Shown here piece by piece: positions 8,882 to 17,260 of a DNA stretch of 37,492 nucleotides; the first letter of the stretch is position 1; every line of letters starts with the position of its first letter. The DNA is from Clostridium sp. CAG:273 (GTDB lineage Bacteria > Bacillota > Clostridia > TANB77 > CAG-508). Under the pieces are notes generated by a model that was not told the DNA's origin, searched no databases, and was given only the letters and a program-made list of their open reading frames with translations. Both the position numbers and the translations under genes were made by a program. The stretch is taken from contig FR901496.1 of the NCBI GenBank assembly GCA_000438355.1, forward strand, positions 1 through 37,492, given 5' to 3'.

Positions 8882-9385
8882 TTAATTTATTTTAAATAAT
8901 ACACTTCCATATTCAACTAAATCTTCGTCATTATAGCATATTTCTACTATTTCCCCATCTACATCACTTTCTATTTCATTCATTAATTTCATAGCTTCTA
9001 TAATGCAAAGTACATCACCTTTTTTTACTCTATCGCCAACTTTAACAAATGGTTCTGCTGTTGGAGATGCCTTTGTATAAAAAGTTCCTACCATTGGAGA
9101 TTTAACTGTTTTATAATTCTCTTCGTTTTTTTGTTTTTCTGTATTTAGATTTTCGTTAACATCACATTTTAAATCATTTTCTATATTTTCACTTACAGCT
9201 ATGTTTTTCACTTTATTTACACCTTGTGAAGTAGAGTTTTCAGTTACATCATAATTTAATCCTGCATAAATAATTGGACTTTTTCTCATTTTCACTTTTG
9301 TTCCTTCTGGAAGTGCAATTTCAATTGAATCTAAACTGGAATTTTCCATATCCCTCATTAAGTTTTTTATTTCTGCATAATCCAT
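8882..9385 (-). CDS. accB: Biotin carboxyl carrier protein of acetyl-CoA carboxylase
   Basis: Carrier of the covalently bound biotin that shuttles between AccC and AccA/AccD; 167 residues from the chosen start. The C-terminal biotinyl domain (about 93-167) contains EAMKLMNE with Lys133 as the biotinylation site. The N-terminal part is linked by a flexible Asn/Glu/Lys-rich segment (45-92). The reading frame extends 18 codons further upstream, to 9439. The ATG at 9385 has an AGGAGG 8 bases before it and begins like other BCCPs (MDYAEIKNLM), while the upstream ATG has no ribosome site. The likely modifying enzyme, a biotin ligase, starts the same gene cluster. Confidence 0.93.
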   Translation of the reverse strand: MDYAEIKNLMRDMENSSLDSIEIALPEGTKVKMRKSPIIYAGLNYDVTENSTSQGVNKVKNIAVSENIENDLKCDVNENLNTEKQKNEENYKTVKSPMVGTFYTKASPTAEPFVKVGDRVKKGDVLCIIEAMKLMNEIESDVDGEIVEICYNDEDLVEYGSVLFKIN

Positions 9386-9464
9386 TAAAAGTTTCCTCCT
9401 TATTACTAATATTCTTATTTTTAAATCTTCATAGTTCATTTATTAATTTTATTATGCCTCTTTA

Positions 9465-10703
9465 TTAGTCATCATATCTTTTAAATATAATAGAACTATT
9501 ATGCCCACCAAAGCCCAAAGAATTTGACATTACTACTTTTACATCTGCTTTTCTTCCTATATTTGGAACTATGTCTAAGTCACACTCTTCGTCTGGCACT
9601 TTATAGCCTATTGTTGCAGGAACAAAACCATCTTGTATTGCCTTTATAGAAGCAATTGCCTCTATTCCTCCAGCTGCACCTAATAAATGTCCAGTATTTC
9701 CTTTTATAGAACTTACCATAACTGTTTTAGCTGCCTCTCCTAATGCTTTTTTTATTGCCATTGTTTCGCATTTATCATTAAGTGGTGTTGACGTTCCATG
9801 TGCATTAATATATGTAATATCTTCTGGTTTTATTTTTGCATCTCTTATGGCTGCAACCATTGCCCTTGCTCCACCTTCACCCTCTGGAGCAGGAGAAGTA
9901 ATATGATATGCATCTGAACTTGCTCCATAACCTATCATTTCTGCATAAATTTTTGCCCCTCTTTTTTTAGCATGCTCTAACTCTTCTAATATAATTATTC
10001 CAGCTCCTTCTCCCATAACAAATCCGTTTCTTTCTTTATCAAAAGGGATACTTGCTCTTTTAGGGTCTGTTTCTTGAGTAAGAGCTTTTATATTAGCAAA
10101 ACCAGCTATTCCTGTTGGTGTAATAGAGCTTTCTGTACCTCCTGCCAATACAACATCTTGGTATCCATGTCTTATCATTCTAAAGGCCTCTCCTATTGAA
10201 TGAGTACCGCTTGCACAAGCAGTAACAGCACAGTAAGATTCTCCTTTTATTCCTAGGTCTATTGCAACATTTCCAGCTGCCATATTACAAATAGACATTG
10301 GTATGTACATTGGTGAAACTCTATCTGGTCCTTTTTCTACTAATGCCCTGTTTTCCTTTTCTATTGTTCCAAGTCCGCCAATACCAGATCCTAAGACAAC
10401 CCCCATTTGGGTTAAATCTGTATTTTCTGCATTTATTCCACTATCTTTAAAAGCTTCTCTTGAAGCTACCATTGCCAATTGTGTAAATCTATCTAATCTT
10501 TTACAACTTCTTTTATCAAAATGTTCTTCTGGATTAAATTTTTTTACTTCTCCTGCTAAATGAACTTTTTGTTCTGTAGTATCAAATGCTGTTATCTCAG
10601 CAATTCCACATTTGCCTTCTTTTAATCCATTCCAAAATTCTTCTACATTATTTCCTATAGGTGTAATTGCACCAATTCCTGTAATAACAACTCTTTTCTC
10701 CAT
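9465..10703 (-). CDS. fabF: 3-oxoacyl-[acyl-carrier-protein] synthase II (FabF)
   Basis: Condensing enzyme that elongates acyl-ACP with malonyl-ACP. At 412 residues it matches the family length. The thiolase-fold Cys-His-His triad is visible: Cys163 (TACASGTHS), His302 (NAHGTSTPLND) and His339 (KGNTGHLLGAAGG). A GGAG site precedes the ATG. It lies between fabG and accB. Confidence 0.96.
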   Translation of the reverse strand: MEKRVVITGIGAITPIGNNVEEFWNGLKEGKCGIAEITAFDTTEQKVHLAGEVKKFNPEEHFDKRSCKRLDRFTQLAMVASREAFKDSGINAENTDLTQMGVVLGSGIGGLGTIEKENRALVEKGPDRVSPMYIPMSICNMAAGNVAIDLGIKGESYCAVTACASGTHSIGEAFRMIRHGYQDVVLAGGTESSITPTGIAGFANIKALTQETDPKRASIPFDKERNGFVMGEGAGIIILEELEHAKKRGAKIYAEMIGYGASSDAYHITSPAPEGEGGARAMVAAIRDAKIKPEDITYINAHGTSTPLNDKCETMAIKKALGEAAKTVMVSSIKGNTGHLLGAAGGIEAIASIKAIQDGFVPATIGYKVPDEECDLDIVPNIGRKADVKVVMSNSLGFGGHNSSIIFKRYDD

Positions 10704-10716
10704 AATTACTCCTTTT

Positions 10717-10824
10717 TTATTTTAATATACTTAGATTTTGTATGTTTTTTATATCACTTGATTTTTCAGTATAAAAAAATATATATTCTTTTTTTATACA
10801 TTTTCTTACAATATTAAATTCCAT
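10717..10824 (-). CDS. Possible 35-residue ORF between fabG and fabF
   Basis: Short frame starting ATG at 10824 (MEFNIVRKCIKKEYIFF) with a modest AAGG 6 bases before it; it ends 14 bases before fabF. It resembles no family I know and does not look like an acyl carrier protein remnant (no DSL motif). It may be untranslated spacer, so confidence is low. Confidence 0.2.
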   Translation of the reverse strand: MEFNIVRKCIKKEYIFFYTEKSSDIKNIQNLSILK

Positions 10825-10841
10825 ATGAGCCTTAGGCCGTT

Positions 10842-11585
10842 TTACATAAGCATTCCACCATCTACATTTAAAACTTGACCTGTTATATATGTGTTTTCCT
10901 CATTTCCTAGAAAGTACACAGCATTCGCAACTTCTTTTGCTGTTCCCATTTTTTTAAGTGGTATTTGAGAATTTATACTTTCTTTTACACTATCTGAAAG
11001 TATATCTGTCATATCTGTTTTTATAAATCCAGGCGCTACACAATTTGCTAAAATATTTCTACTTGCAAGTTCTTTTGCAACAGACTTTGTAAAACCAATA
11101 ATTCCTGCTTTAGAAGCTGCATAATTTGCTTGCCCTGCATTTCCACTAACTCCAACAACAGATGATATATTTATAATTTTCCCATATTTTTGCTTCATCA
11201 TATATGGTATTACATTTTTAGTAACATTATAGGTTCCTTTTAAATTAACATTAATTACTTTATCAAAATCTTCTTCTTTCATTCTCATAAGAAGTGTGTC
11301 TTTCGTTATTCCTGCATTATTTACTAACACATCAATATGTCCGAACTTTTTAATTGCTTCATTTACCATGTTTTCACAAGATTCAAAGCTTGTAACATCT
11401 GACTGAATAAATAAAATTTCTATATTAGCATTTCCTTTTATTTTTGTCTCAAGTTCTTCTACATTTTCTATATTAGAAACATAATTTATAATTAAATTAT
11501 ATCCTGCTTGTGCAAATCTTTCTGCTATTTTTTCTCCAATTCCTCTAGAACCTCCTGTTATTAACGCAACTTTATTGTCATTCAT
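10842..11585 (-). CDS. fabG: 3-oxoacyl-[acyl-carrier-protein] reductase FabG
   Basis: NADPH-dependent SDR that reduces 3-oxoacyl-ACP to 3-hydroxyacyl-ACP, 247 residues. The cofactor loop is TGGSRGIG (10-17), NNAG is at 89-92, and the catalytic Ser-Tyr-Lys set is the Ser pair at 141/142, Tyr155 and Lys159 (Y-x3-K). The C-terminus NVDGGMLM is typical. The ribosome site is AAGGAGAG. It lies 68 bases after fabD. Confidence 0.95.
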   Translation of the reverse strand: MNDNKVALITGGSRGIGEKIAERFAQAGYNLIINYVSNIENVEELETKIKGNANIEILFIQSDVTSFESCENMVNEAIKKFGHIDVLVNNAGITKDTLLMRMKEEDFDKVINVNLKGTYNVTKNVIPYMMKQKYGKIINISSVVGVSGNAGQANYAASKAGIIGFTKSVAKELASRNILANCVAPGFIKTDMTDILSDSVKESINSQIPLKKMGTAKEVANAVYFLGNEENTYITGQVLNVDGGMLM

Positions 11586-11653
11586 TTCTCAATCTCTCCT
11601 TATTTATAATTTTTCCTAACTATTTCCATTTTCTCATTTTTGGCAATCTAGTC

Positions 11654-12586
11654 TTACTCAAAATTTTCAAGAAAATTATTTAAACTATCCAAATTGTTAA
11701 GTGTATATACATTTGCATCCTCTAATTCTCTTTTTACAAATCCTGATAAGGCTTTTCCTGGCCCTATTTCCACATATGCTTCAATTCCTATATCTTTCAT
11801 TAAATCTATTGCTTTATCAAACCTTACTGGGCTTATTATATGTTTTTCTAATATTTGATTTATGTTATCTTCTTTAGAATATATTCTTCCATCTAAATTT
11901 TTTATAATATCCACTTTAGGTTCATTAAATTGAACATTTTGTAGGCATTTTGCAAATTCTTCGCTTGCCTTTTGTAATTTTATTGTATGAAATGGTCCAC
12001 TTGTTTTTAATTTTATTACTTTTTTTGCGCCTTTCTCTTTAAATTCTTCTATACATTCTTCTATAGTTTCTTCGTTTCCTGATATTACAATTTGACCTGA
12101 ATAGTTATAATTAGCTGGTACTACAAATTTTCCTTCCATTATTTTCTTATTGCACATTTCTTCTATTATACTTGCTTTAAGTCCTATTACAGCTGCCATA
12201 GCATATTTCTCATCTGGTACTAAATTTCCCATTAAGTAACCTCTTTGTTTTAAAAGTTTCATACCATCTTCTATAGTAAGAATTCCTGAATACATTAATG
12301 CTACATATTCACCTAAACTTAGTCCAGTAGCTATTTTAGCTTTTATTCCACGTTTTCTTAATACTTCTAATATTGACAAACTAACTGTTGCAATTGCTAT
12401 TTGTGTATTTTCTGTTTTACTTAATTCTTCCATTGAAGTCTCAAAACATAACTTACACATATCCATATTTAAAATATTGCTTACTTTTCTATATAATTCT
12501 CTTGCTTCTTCATAGTTATCATAAATATCTTTTCCCATTCCAACTACTTGTGATCCTTGTCCTGGGAACAAAAATGCCAATTTCAT
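11654..12586 (-). CDS. fabD: Malonyl-CoA:ACP transacylase FabD
   Basis: Transfers malonyl from CoA to acyl carrier protein, supplying FabH and FabF. The 310-residue protein shows PGQGSQ (8-13), the nucleophile Ser90 in GLSLGEY, Arg115 for carboxylate binding, and His200 in GPFH. The ribosome site (GAGGGG) is weaker than in other genes of the operon. Between its start and the end of fabH there are only 97 bases; in Clostridium this slot normally holds acpP and fabK. Confidence 0.93.
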   Translation of the reverse strand: MKLAFLFPGQGSQVVGMGKDIYDNYEEARELYRKVSNILNMDMCKLCFETSMEELSKTENTQIAIATVSLSILEVLRKRGIKAKIATGLSLGEYVALMYSGILTIEDGMKLLKQRGYLMGNLVPDEKYAMAAVIGLKASIIEEMCNKKIMEGKFVVPANYNYSGQIVISGNEETIEECIEEFKEKGAKKVIKLKTSGPFHTIKLQKASEEFAKCLQNVQFNEPKVDIIKNLDGRIYSKEDNINQILEKHIISPVRFDKAIDLMKDIGIEAYVEIGPGKALSGFVKRELEDANVYTLNNLDSLNNFLENFE

Positions 12587-12683
12587 ATTTTTAACCCCTC
12601 GTGTTTAATTATTTATTTTTATTTGATTTGCTTTCAATTTATTTTTCGTTTTTATTGTAAAGTAAATTTATTTAAATACTTTT

Positions 12684-13613
12684 TTATATTTCCAATAAAA
12701 TACTTGCTGTATTTAATCCCCCACCATAACCTATTAAAATAACCTTATCTCCATCTTTTAATAAATTATCTTCATACATTTGAGTTAATGCTATTGGTAT
12801 GCTTGCACAAAATGTATTTCCTATTTTGTTTATATTTGTATAAACTTTGTCCATAGATACATTTAATTTTGTAGCTATCGACTTTATTATTTTAATATTT
12901 GATTGGTGTGGAATTATATATTTCACATCTTCTAATTTTATGCTATTTCTTTTTAACAACTCTTCAATATTATTAACAGTTTCTGTTACTGCATATTTAT
13001 ATATTGCTTTACCATCCATTTTTATTTTTTCATTTATCTTGTATGTTAATATATCTCCATTTTTACCATCACTTTGTATATTAGATGAATATAATTTAAA
13101 CTCTTCTATTCTCTTAACTATCGTCGCACCTGCACCATCTGATAATATAATTTTTGTATTTATATCATTTTCGTTTGTACATTCTGACAATACATCTACT
13201 CCAATTATTAAAGCCGTATTTATTTTTTTTGAATCTATATATAGTTTTGCAATATCTAAAGCATTAATATATCCAGCACACCCTGCTAAAATATCTAAAC
13301 ACATGCATGTTTCTATTTTAAGTTCTTTTTGTATGTAATAAGAAATTCCAGGCATTAATACATTTGTAGATGTTGTTGCAACTATAATTAAATCTATACA
13401 ATTTGCAACTATTTTTGCTTTTTCTATTGCTACTTTAGAGGCTTTTAATGCCATTTTACATATATCTTCATCTTTTTTATAATATCTGATGTTTATTCCT
13501 GTTCTTTTTAATATATATCCTTCTTCTACATTAAACTTCTTCTCTAATTCTGTATTATTTATCTTTAATGCTGGCAGATATAGTCCATTTCCTATTATTT
13601 GTATACTTTCCAT
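12684..13613 (-). CDS. fabH: 3-oxoacyl-[acyl-carrier-protein] synthase III (FabH)
   Basis: Initiating condensing enzyme: acyl-CoA primer plus malonyl-ACP. It is 309 residues from the ATG at 13613, which has GAGG five bases upstream. A GTG six bases further upstream abuts that GAGG and is less likely. The catalytic triad is Cys112 (LAGCAGY), His236 (IPHQSN) and Asn266 (NTFCASIP). The end GYGGGLNTASILLEI is family-typical. It lies between birA and fabD, and a promoter with operator-like palindromes lies directly upstream. Confidence 0.92.
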   Translation of the reverse strand: MESIQIIGNGLYLPALKINNTELEKKFNVEEGYILKRTGINIRYYKKDEDICKMALKASKVAIEKAKIVANCIDLIIVATTSTNVLMPGISYYIQKELKIETCMCLDILAGCAGYINALDIAKLYIDSKKINTALIIGVDVLSECTNENDINTKIILSDGAGATIVKRIEEFKLYSSNIQSDGKNGDILTYKINEKIKMDGKAIYKYAVTETVNNIEELLKRNSIKLEDVKYIIPHQSNIKIIKSIATKLNVSMDKVYTNINKIGNTFCASIPIALTQMYEDNLLKDGDKVILIGYGGGLNTASILLEI

Positions 13614-13651
13614 ATTCACCTCATAATCATAAGTATTTTATATTAATTATT

Positions 13652-13697
13652 TTTCTAAATCTATTGTACTGACCAGTCAAAATTGTACACATTTTGA
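13652..13697 (-). promoter_or_regulatory. fabH promoter region with two overlapping inverted repeats
   Basis: On the minus strand, TTGACT (13675-13680) is followed after 17 bases by TAGAAA (13652-13657), a plausible but weak -10. The -35 is overlapped by the palindrome TGAC-CA-GTCA (13670-13679). Next to it lies a second inverted repeat TCAAAAT-N7-ATTTTGA (13677-13697). GACTGGTCAGT here matches GATTGGTCAGC at 14489-14499 in 9 of 11 bases. The pattern is typical of a TetR- or MarR-type operator. It is not the FapR consensus, and no regulator gene is in the window. Confidence 0.5.
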
Positions 13698-13731
13698 TTT
13701 TTTACATTTTATTGATATAACAGCTTTTCTT

Positions 13732-14301
13732 CTATCTCCAAATTAATTCTAAATTTTCTAAAATTTTAGAAACAATCTCTTCTCTTTCGAATTCTATATT
13801 AAATTCTTTTTTTAAAGATGTTGCTATATCTGAAAGTTCCTTATTAAACTCCACTTGGTTTACATTAAAACCTATTCCAATTAATACATAACATACTGTT
13901 TCTTTTAATGTAGTACATTGTGTTAAGATGCCACAAATCTTTTTGTCATTTAGCATTAAATCATTTGGCTCTTTTATTTCTAGTTTATACCCATATAGTT
14001 CTTTTATGGCTTTAACTATTTGCCTTGCTATTTCTATAGTAAGACCTTCTAACTTTTCTACTTTACAATTTGGATACATTATAAAAGACATAGTAATGTT
14101 TTTATTTTTTTCTGACACCCATGTTCTTCCTTTTGTTCCTTTTCCATCTACTTGATTATCTGCAATTACTATAGTTCCATTTTCTACATGTTTTTCCGCT
14201 AGATTTCTTATAATATCTTGAGTTGAGCTAATTTCATCATAATATATTACGTTTTTTCCTAAGATTTTTGTATTTGCATTTTTAATTTTATCTATATTCA
14301 T
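13732..14301 (-). CDS. birA: Biotin--[acetyl-CoA-carboxylase] ligase, catalytic domain only
   Basis: Activates biotin with ATP and attaches it to AccB Lys133. It is only 189 residues long: the N-terminal HTH repressor domain of bifunctional BirA is absent, and the frame ends (LENLELIWR) where the C-terminal SH3-like domain would begin. The biotinyl-AMP loop reads DGKGTKGRTW, in place of the GRGRxGRxW form. The KWPND motif reads KEPND with a following KICGIL, and IGIGFNVN is present. Thr sits at the position of E. coli Arg118 and Glu at that of the KWPND Trp. The gene is the first of the fatty-acid cluster, a sensible place for the enzyme that makes holo-AccB. It has no DNA-binding part, so it cannot itself regulate biotin genes. 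Confidence 0.85.
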   Translation of the reverse strand: MNIDKIKNANTKILGKNVIYYDEISSTQDIIRNLAEKHVENGTIVIADNQVDGKGTKGRTWVSEKNKNITMSFIMYPNCKVEKLEGLTIEIARQIVKAIKELYGYKLEIKEPNDLMLNDKKICGILTQCTTLKETVCYVLIGIGFNVNQVEFNKELSDIATSLKKEFNIEFEREEIVSKILENLELIWR

Positions 14302-14342
14302 TTTTCTTTCCTCATATTCTTTACTGATATTCTCAATTTTTT

Positions 14343-14424
14343 TAACTTACTTATTATTTGTTATTTTGTTTCTTATTTCTTATCTATTATTTATTACTTA
14401 TTACTTACTTTTTCCATTATTCAT
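14343..14424 (-). other. Mini-ORF with strong ribosome site followed by low-complexity tract
   Basis: On the minus strand, AGGAGG is followed by ATG at 14424 and a seven-codon frame (MNNGKSK, stop at 14401). Beyond it comes a stop-rich, microsatellite-like tract built of TAATAAG/TAATAAAT variations down to about 14343, and then birA. It may be a leader peptide for birA or the stub of a lost gene. Confidence 0.35.
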
Positions 14425-14448
14425 TTTTTCCTCCTAAAAATCTGTAAT

Positions 14449-14477
14449 ATAATAACAAAATGAAACCATGAAATCAA
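14449..14477 (-). promoter_or_regulatory. Promoter for birA (and probably the fatty-acid cluster)
   Basis: Minus-strand TTGATT (14472-14477), a 17-base spacer and TATTAT (14449-14454). It leads into the mini-ORF at 14424 and then birA. Confidence 0.6.
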
Positions 14478-14488
14478 ATTATTGTAAC

Positions 14489-14499
14489 GATTGGTCAGC
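14489..14499. promoter_or_regulatory. Second copy of the GAYTGGTCAGY motif
   Basis: GATTGGTCAGC lies 12 bases upstream of the birA promoter -35. It matches the motif over the fabH promoter in 9 of 11 bases, on the opposite strand. One regulator could act on both sites. Confidence 0.4.
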
Positions 14500-14549
14500 T
14501 TTCCAAAATTAGTTATCCATATAGAAAATTATTTATATATTCACAAAGT

Positions 14550-14610
14550 TAATACTTAATTAAAAAAACTAATACTTAATTAAAAAAAAATAAAACTTAA
14601 TTCAAAAAAT
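14550..14610. repeat. Short AT-rich tandem repeat (about 20-bp unit)
   Basis: Two near-identical units of the form TAATACTTAATT followed by an A-run, plus a third diverged unit (AAAACTTAATTC). They lie between the operator-like site at 14489 and the promoter at 14638. No gene is present in the 414-base gap 14302-14715 apart from the mini-ORF. Confidence 0.6.
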
Positions 14611-14637
14611 TAAAGCAACAAATATGTAAAAAATTGT

Positions 14638-14665
14638 TTGAGTTTGTCTGATTTTGTGTTATAAT
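14638..14665 (+). promoter_or_regulatory. Promoter for the zinc-ribbon/HTH gene
   Basis: TTGAGT (14638-14643), a 16-base spacer and a consensus TATAAT (14660-14665), 50 bases upstream of the ATG at 14716. Confidence 0.65.
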
Positions 14666-14715
14666 ATTTATGAATTTTAATTAACTTATGAAAAATTGAA
14701 AGGAATGAAAAAAAT

Positions 14716-14961
14716 ATGAACTTTAATAAATGTTGTCGTTGTGGCTGTTTTTATCTTAATAATTCTCATGTTTGCCCTAATTGCGAGCAAAAAGATTTAA
14801 GCGATATTTCAACTTTAAAAAATTACTTTGATGAAAACGGATTACCTAATTCACTAGAAACTCTTTCTAGTTTTACAGGTATTTCACAAAGAAATGTAAA
14901 TAGATTAATAAATGAAAATAAAGAATTATCAAATTTATATGGAAAAAATTTAAAACTATAA
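14716..14961 (+). CDS. Small zinc-ribbon plus helix-turn-helix protein (81 aa), YvyF-like
   Basis: An 81-residue cytoplasmic protein. Residues 6-23 form a cysteine knuckle (Cys6-x2-Cys9, Cys20-x2-Cys23, with extra Cys7 and Cys11). Residues 30-72 look like a short HTH (LETLSSFTGISQRNVNRLI). This layout is that of the TIGR03826/YvyF family encoded in flagellar regions of Firmicutes, but no flagellar gene is in this window, so only the architecture can be asserted. It has its own promoter (14638-14665), a GAAAGGAATG ribosome site and a strong terminator, so it is monocistronic. It might regulate the divergent fatty-acid cluster, but nothing in the sequence proves this. Confidence 0.75.
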   Translation: MNFNKCCRCGCFYLNNSHVCPNCEQKDLSDISTLKNYFDENGLPNSLETLSSFTGISQRNVNRLINENKELSNLYGKNLKL

Positions 14962-14980
14962 GAACTTTTCTATAATAAAA

Positions 14981-15036
14981 AAAATAAAGTAAAAAACGAA
15001 GTGAATATTTTTTCACTTCGTTTTTTACTTTATTTT
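14981..15036. terminator. Strong bidirectional terminator
   Basis: Perfect 25-bp inverted repeat (14981-15005 / 15012-15036) with a 6-base loop. The core is ACGAAGTGAA / TTCACTTCGT, and A- and T-runs at the ends serve both directions. It lies between the convergent genes ending at 14961 and 15054. Confidence 0.93.
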
Positions 15037-15053
15037 CTCGCATATTAATAAAA

Positions 15054-16319
15054 TTAATTATTTTTTTCTATTTCATATACATTTCTTAAATCTATAACAG
15101 CTTTTTCTGTAAGTTCTTCACTATTTCCATGTATATAAGCCAAAACATCTCCAATTTCTACTTTGTCTCCCACTTTTTTATTCAACTCAATCCCAACTTC
15201 TTTTACTATATCATCTTCTTTGCATGTTCTTCCAGCTCCTAACATCATTGCTATTTTTCCTACACTTTCTGCGTTAAGTTTATTTACTATACCACTTTTG
15301 GTAGATATTACAGCCATTTTATATTTTGCCTTTTTAAATTTTTCTATATTTTCAATATAAGAAACATCTCCTCCTTGCCTTTCTACTAATTCTTTAAACT
15401 TATTTAGTGCTTCTCCATTTGATATTTGGTTTAACATCTTGTTTTTATTTTCTTCTATGTTTTCGCCTTTTCCTGCTAGCTTTATCATATATGCTCCTAG
15501 CAATAATACAACTTCTTTTACATCTTCTTGCCATTTTCCATTTAAAGCTTCTACTGCTTCTATTACTTCTAATGTATTTCCAACATATTTGCCTAATGGT
15601 TGATCCATACCTGTTATTACAGCAACTGTTTCTCTTCCTGCTAGCTTACCAATTTTCTCCATGGTTTCTGCTAACATCTTAGCATCCTGTATTGTTTTCA
15701 TAAAAGCTCCGCTTCCATAAGTTACATCTAAAACAATTTTATCTGCACCAGATGCTATCTTTTTACTCATAATGCTAGAAGCAATTAAAGGTATACTCTC
15801 AACGCAGTTTATGCTATCTCTTAATGCATATATTTTTTTATCTGCTGGAGCCAGATTTGCAGTTTGAGTAATTAAACTAATCCCTATTTCTTTGACATTT
15901 TGTATAAACTCTTTTTCTTCCAAAACTACATTATATCCTGGTATAGATTCTAATTTATCTGCTGTTCCTCCTGTATACCCAAGTCCTCTACCTGACATTT
16001 TTGCAACTGGTATTCCTAAAGATGCTATAATTGGTGCTAATATTAAAGTAACCTTATCTCCAATTCCGCCTGTGCTGTGCTTATCTACTACTATCCCTAA
16101 TTCTGACAAATTTAAAATGTCTCCTGAATTTGCCATTGCTAATGTTAAATCTGTTATTTCATCTTCATCCATTCCATTAATGTAAATTGCCATGATAAGC
16201 GCTGCGGCTTGATAGTCCGTTATATCTCCATTAGTATAATTTGTAATAAAATATTCAATTTGTTCTTTACTTAATTTATTATTATCTCTTTTAGTTTCTA
16301 TTATTTCTTGTATATTCAC
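15054..16319 (-). CDS. pdp: Pyrimidine-nucleoside phosphorylase / thymidine phosphorylase
   Basis: Phosphorolysis of pyrimidine (deoxy)nucleosides to base and (deoxy)ribose-1-phosphate, for nucleoside salvage. The 421-residue protein has the helical domain, then the signature DKHSTGGIGDKVT (79-91), the phosphate/base segment KMSGRGLGYTGGTADKLESI, and the C-terminal domain with GAGR. The start is GTG at 16319, preceded by GGAGGG. Which pyrimidine nucleosides it prefers cannot be told from sequence alone. It lies 113 bases downstream of rnhB on the same strand. Confidence 0.93.
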   Translation of the reverse strand: MNIQEIIETKRDNNKLSKEQIEYFITNYTNGDITDYQAAALIMAIYINGMDEDEITDLTLAMANSGDILNLSELGIVVDKHSTGGIGDKVTLILAPIIASLGIPVAKMSGRGLGYTGGTADKLESIPGYNVVLEEKEFIQNVKEIGISLITQTANLAPADKKIYALRDSINCVESIPLIASSIMSKKIASGADKIVLDVTYGSGAFMKTIQDAKMLAETMEKIGKLAGRETVAVITGMDQPLGKYVGNTLEVIEAVEALNGKWQEDVKEVVLLLGAYMIKLAGKGENIEENKNKMLNQISNGEALNKFKELVERQGGDVSYIENIEKFKKAKYKMAVISTKSGIVNKLNAESVGKIAMMLGAGRTCKEDDIVKEVGIELNKKVGDKVEIGDVLAYIHGNSEELTEKAVIDLRNVYEIEKNN

Positions 16320-16431
16320 TTTAGTTTCCCTCCTTTTATAAGATTTTTACATGTCTATATAACTACATATTATTTTAAATTTCCTTTACATTCTATATTG
16401 TACAATTATTATTCATAGGATTATAAAATTT

Positions 16432-17094
16432 CTATTTTTGTATAAAGTTCTTCACAAAACTTAACCTATGAAGTGGACAAATTCCATATTCTTTAATTAC
16501 TTGAATATGAGCTGCTGTTCCATATCCCTTATGTTTTGCAAATCCATATTGTGGATACACTTCATCCCACTGTCTCATTATTCTATCCCTTGTTACTTTT
16601 GCTATAATAGATGCTGCTGCTATAGAATAACTTAGTGCATCTCCATGTATAATTGATTTATATGGGATACTATCTGTATCTATTTTAGTTAATGCATCTA
16701 CAAAAATAACATCTGGTTTTTCATATCCGCTTCCATTTTCTTTTAAATTCTTTTCTAACTCCCTTATACTACGCGTAAGTCCTTCCTTTGTTGCATTAAG
16801 TATATTAATTTCGTCTATTTCTCTTTGGTCTATTATGCCTACTCCATAACCAATTGCTTCTTCTAAAATCAAGTCATATAATTTCTCTCTTTTTTTCTCA
16901 GAAACCTTTTTAGAGTCATTTACACCTTCTATAAATGATTCTGCTGGCATAATAACAGACGCAACAACCACTGGTCCTGCCAATGGTCCGCGCCCTGCTT
17001 CATCTATTCCTGCAATTAATTTTAATCCTTTTTCATAAAATTCTCTATCTAATTTTTTTAGTTCATTTAATCTTGCCTCTTCTTTTTCTTTCAT
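16432..17094 (-). CDS. rnhB: Ribonuclease HII
   Basis: Removes ribonucleotides and RNA from RNA-DNA hybrids. At 220 residues it is the normal bacterial length. The catalytic carboxylates lie in GIDEAGRGPLAGPV (Asp31, Glu32), with a further Asp in IFVDAL and the conserved SIIAKVTRDR segment. The end HRLSFV fits the family. The ribosome site AAGGGA precedes the ATG. Confidence 0.95.
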   Translation of the reverse strand: MKEKEEARLNELKKLDREFYEKGLKLIAGIDEAGRGPLAGPVVVASVIMPAESFIEGVNDSKKVSEKKREKLYDLILEEAIGYGVGIIDQREIDEINILNATKEGLTRSIRELEKNLKENGSGYEKPDVIFVDALTKIDTDSIPYKSIIHGDALSYSIAAASIIAKVTRDRIMRQWDEVYPQYGFAKHKGYGTAAHIQVIKEYGICPLHRLSFVKNFIQK

Positions 17095-17260
17095 TATTAA
17101 TCCCTTTCGAAAATAAATTTTATTCTCTATATATTAATATCTTATAATTTAAACTATTAGCAAATAAAACATTTATTTTAATTTCACTTTTTTATAACAA
17201 ATAAATTAATTATTATAACAAATTATTTTATCTTTTATAGTTTTATAAAATTATAAAACG

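Noticed and set aside
9386..9439. Upstream extension of accB
   Set aside because: The first ATG lacks a ribosome site, whereas the ATG at 9385 has AGGAGG and begins like other biotin carrier proteins.
10717..10824. The 35-residue ORF as a remnant of acyl carrier protein
   Set aside because: No DSL phosphopantetheine motif and no acidic helix pattern.
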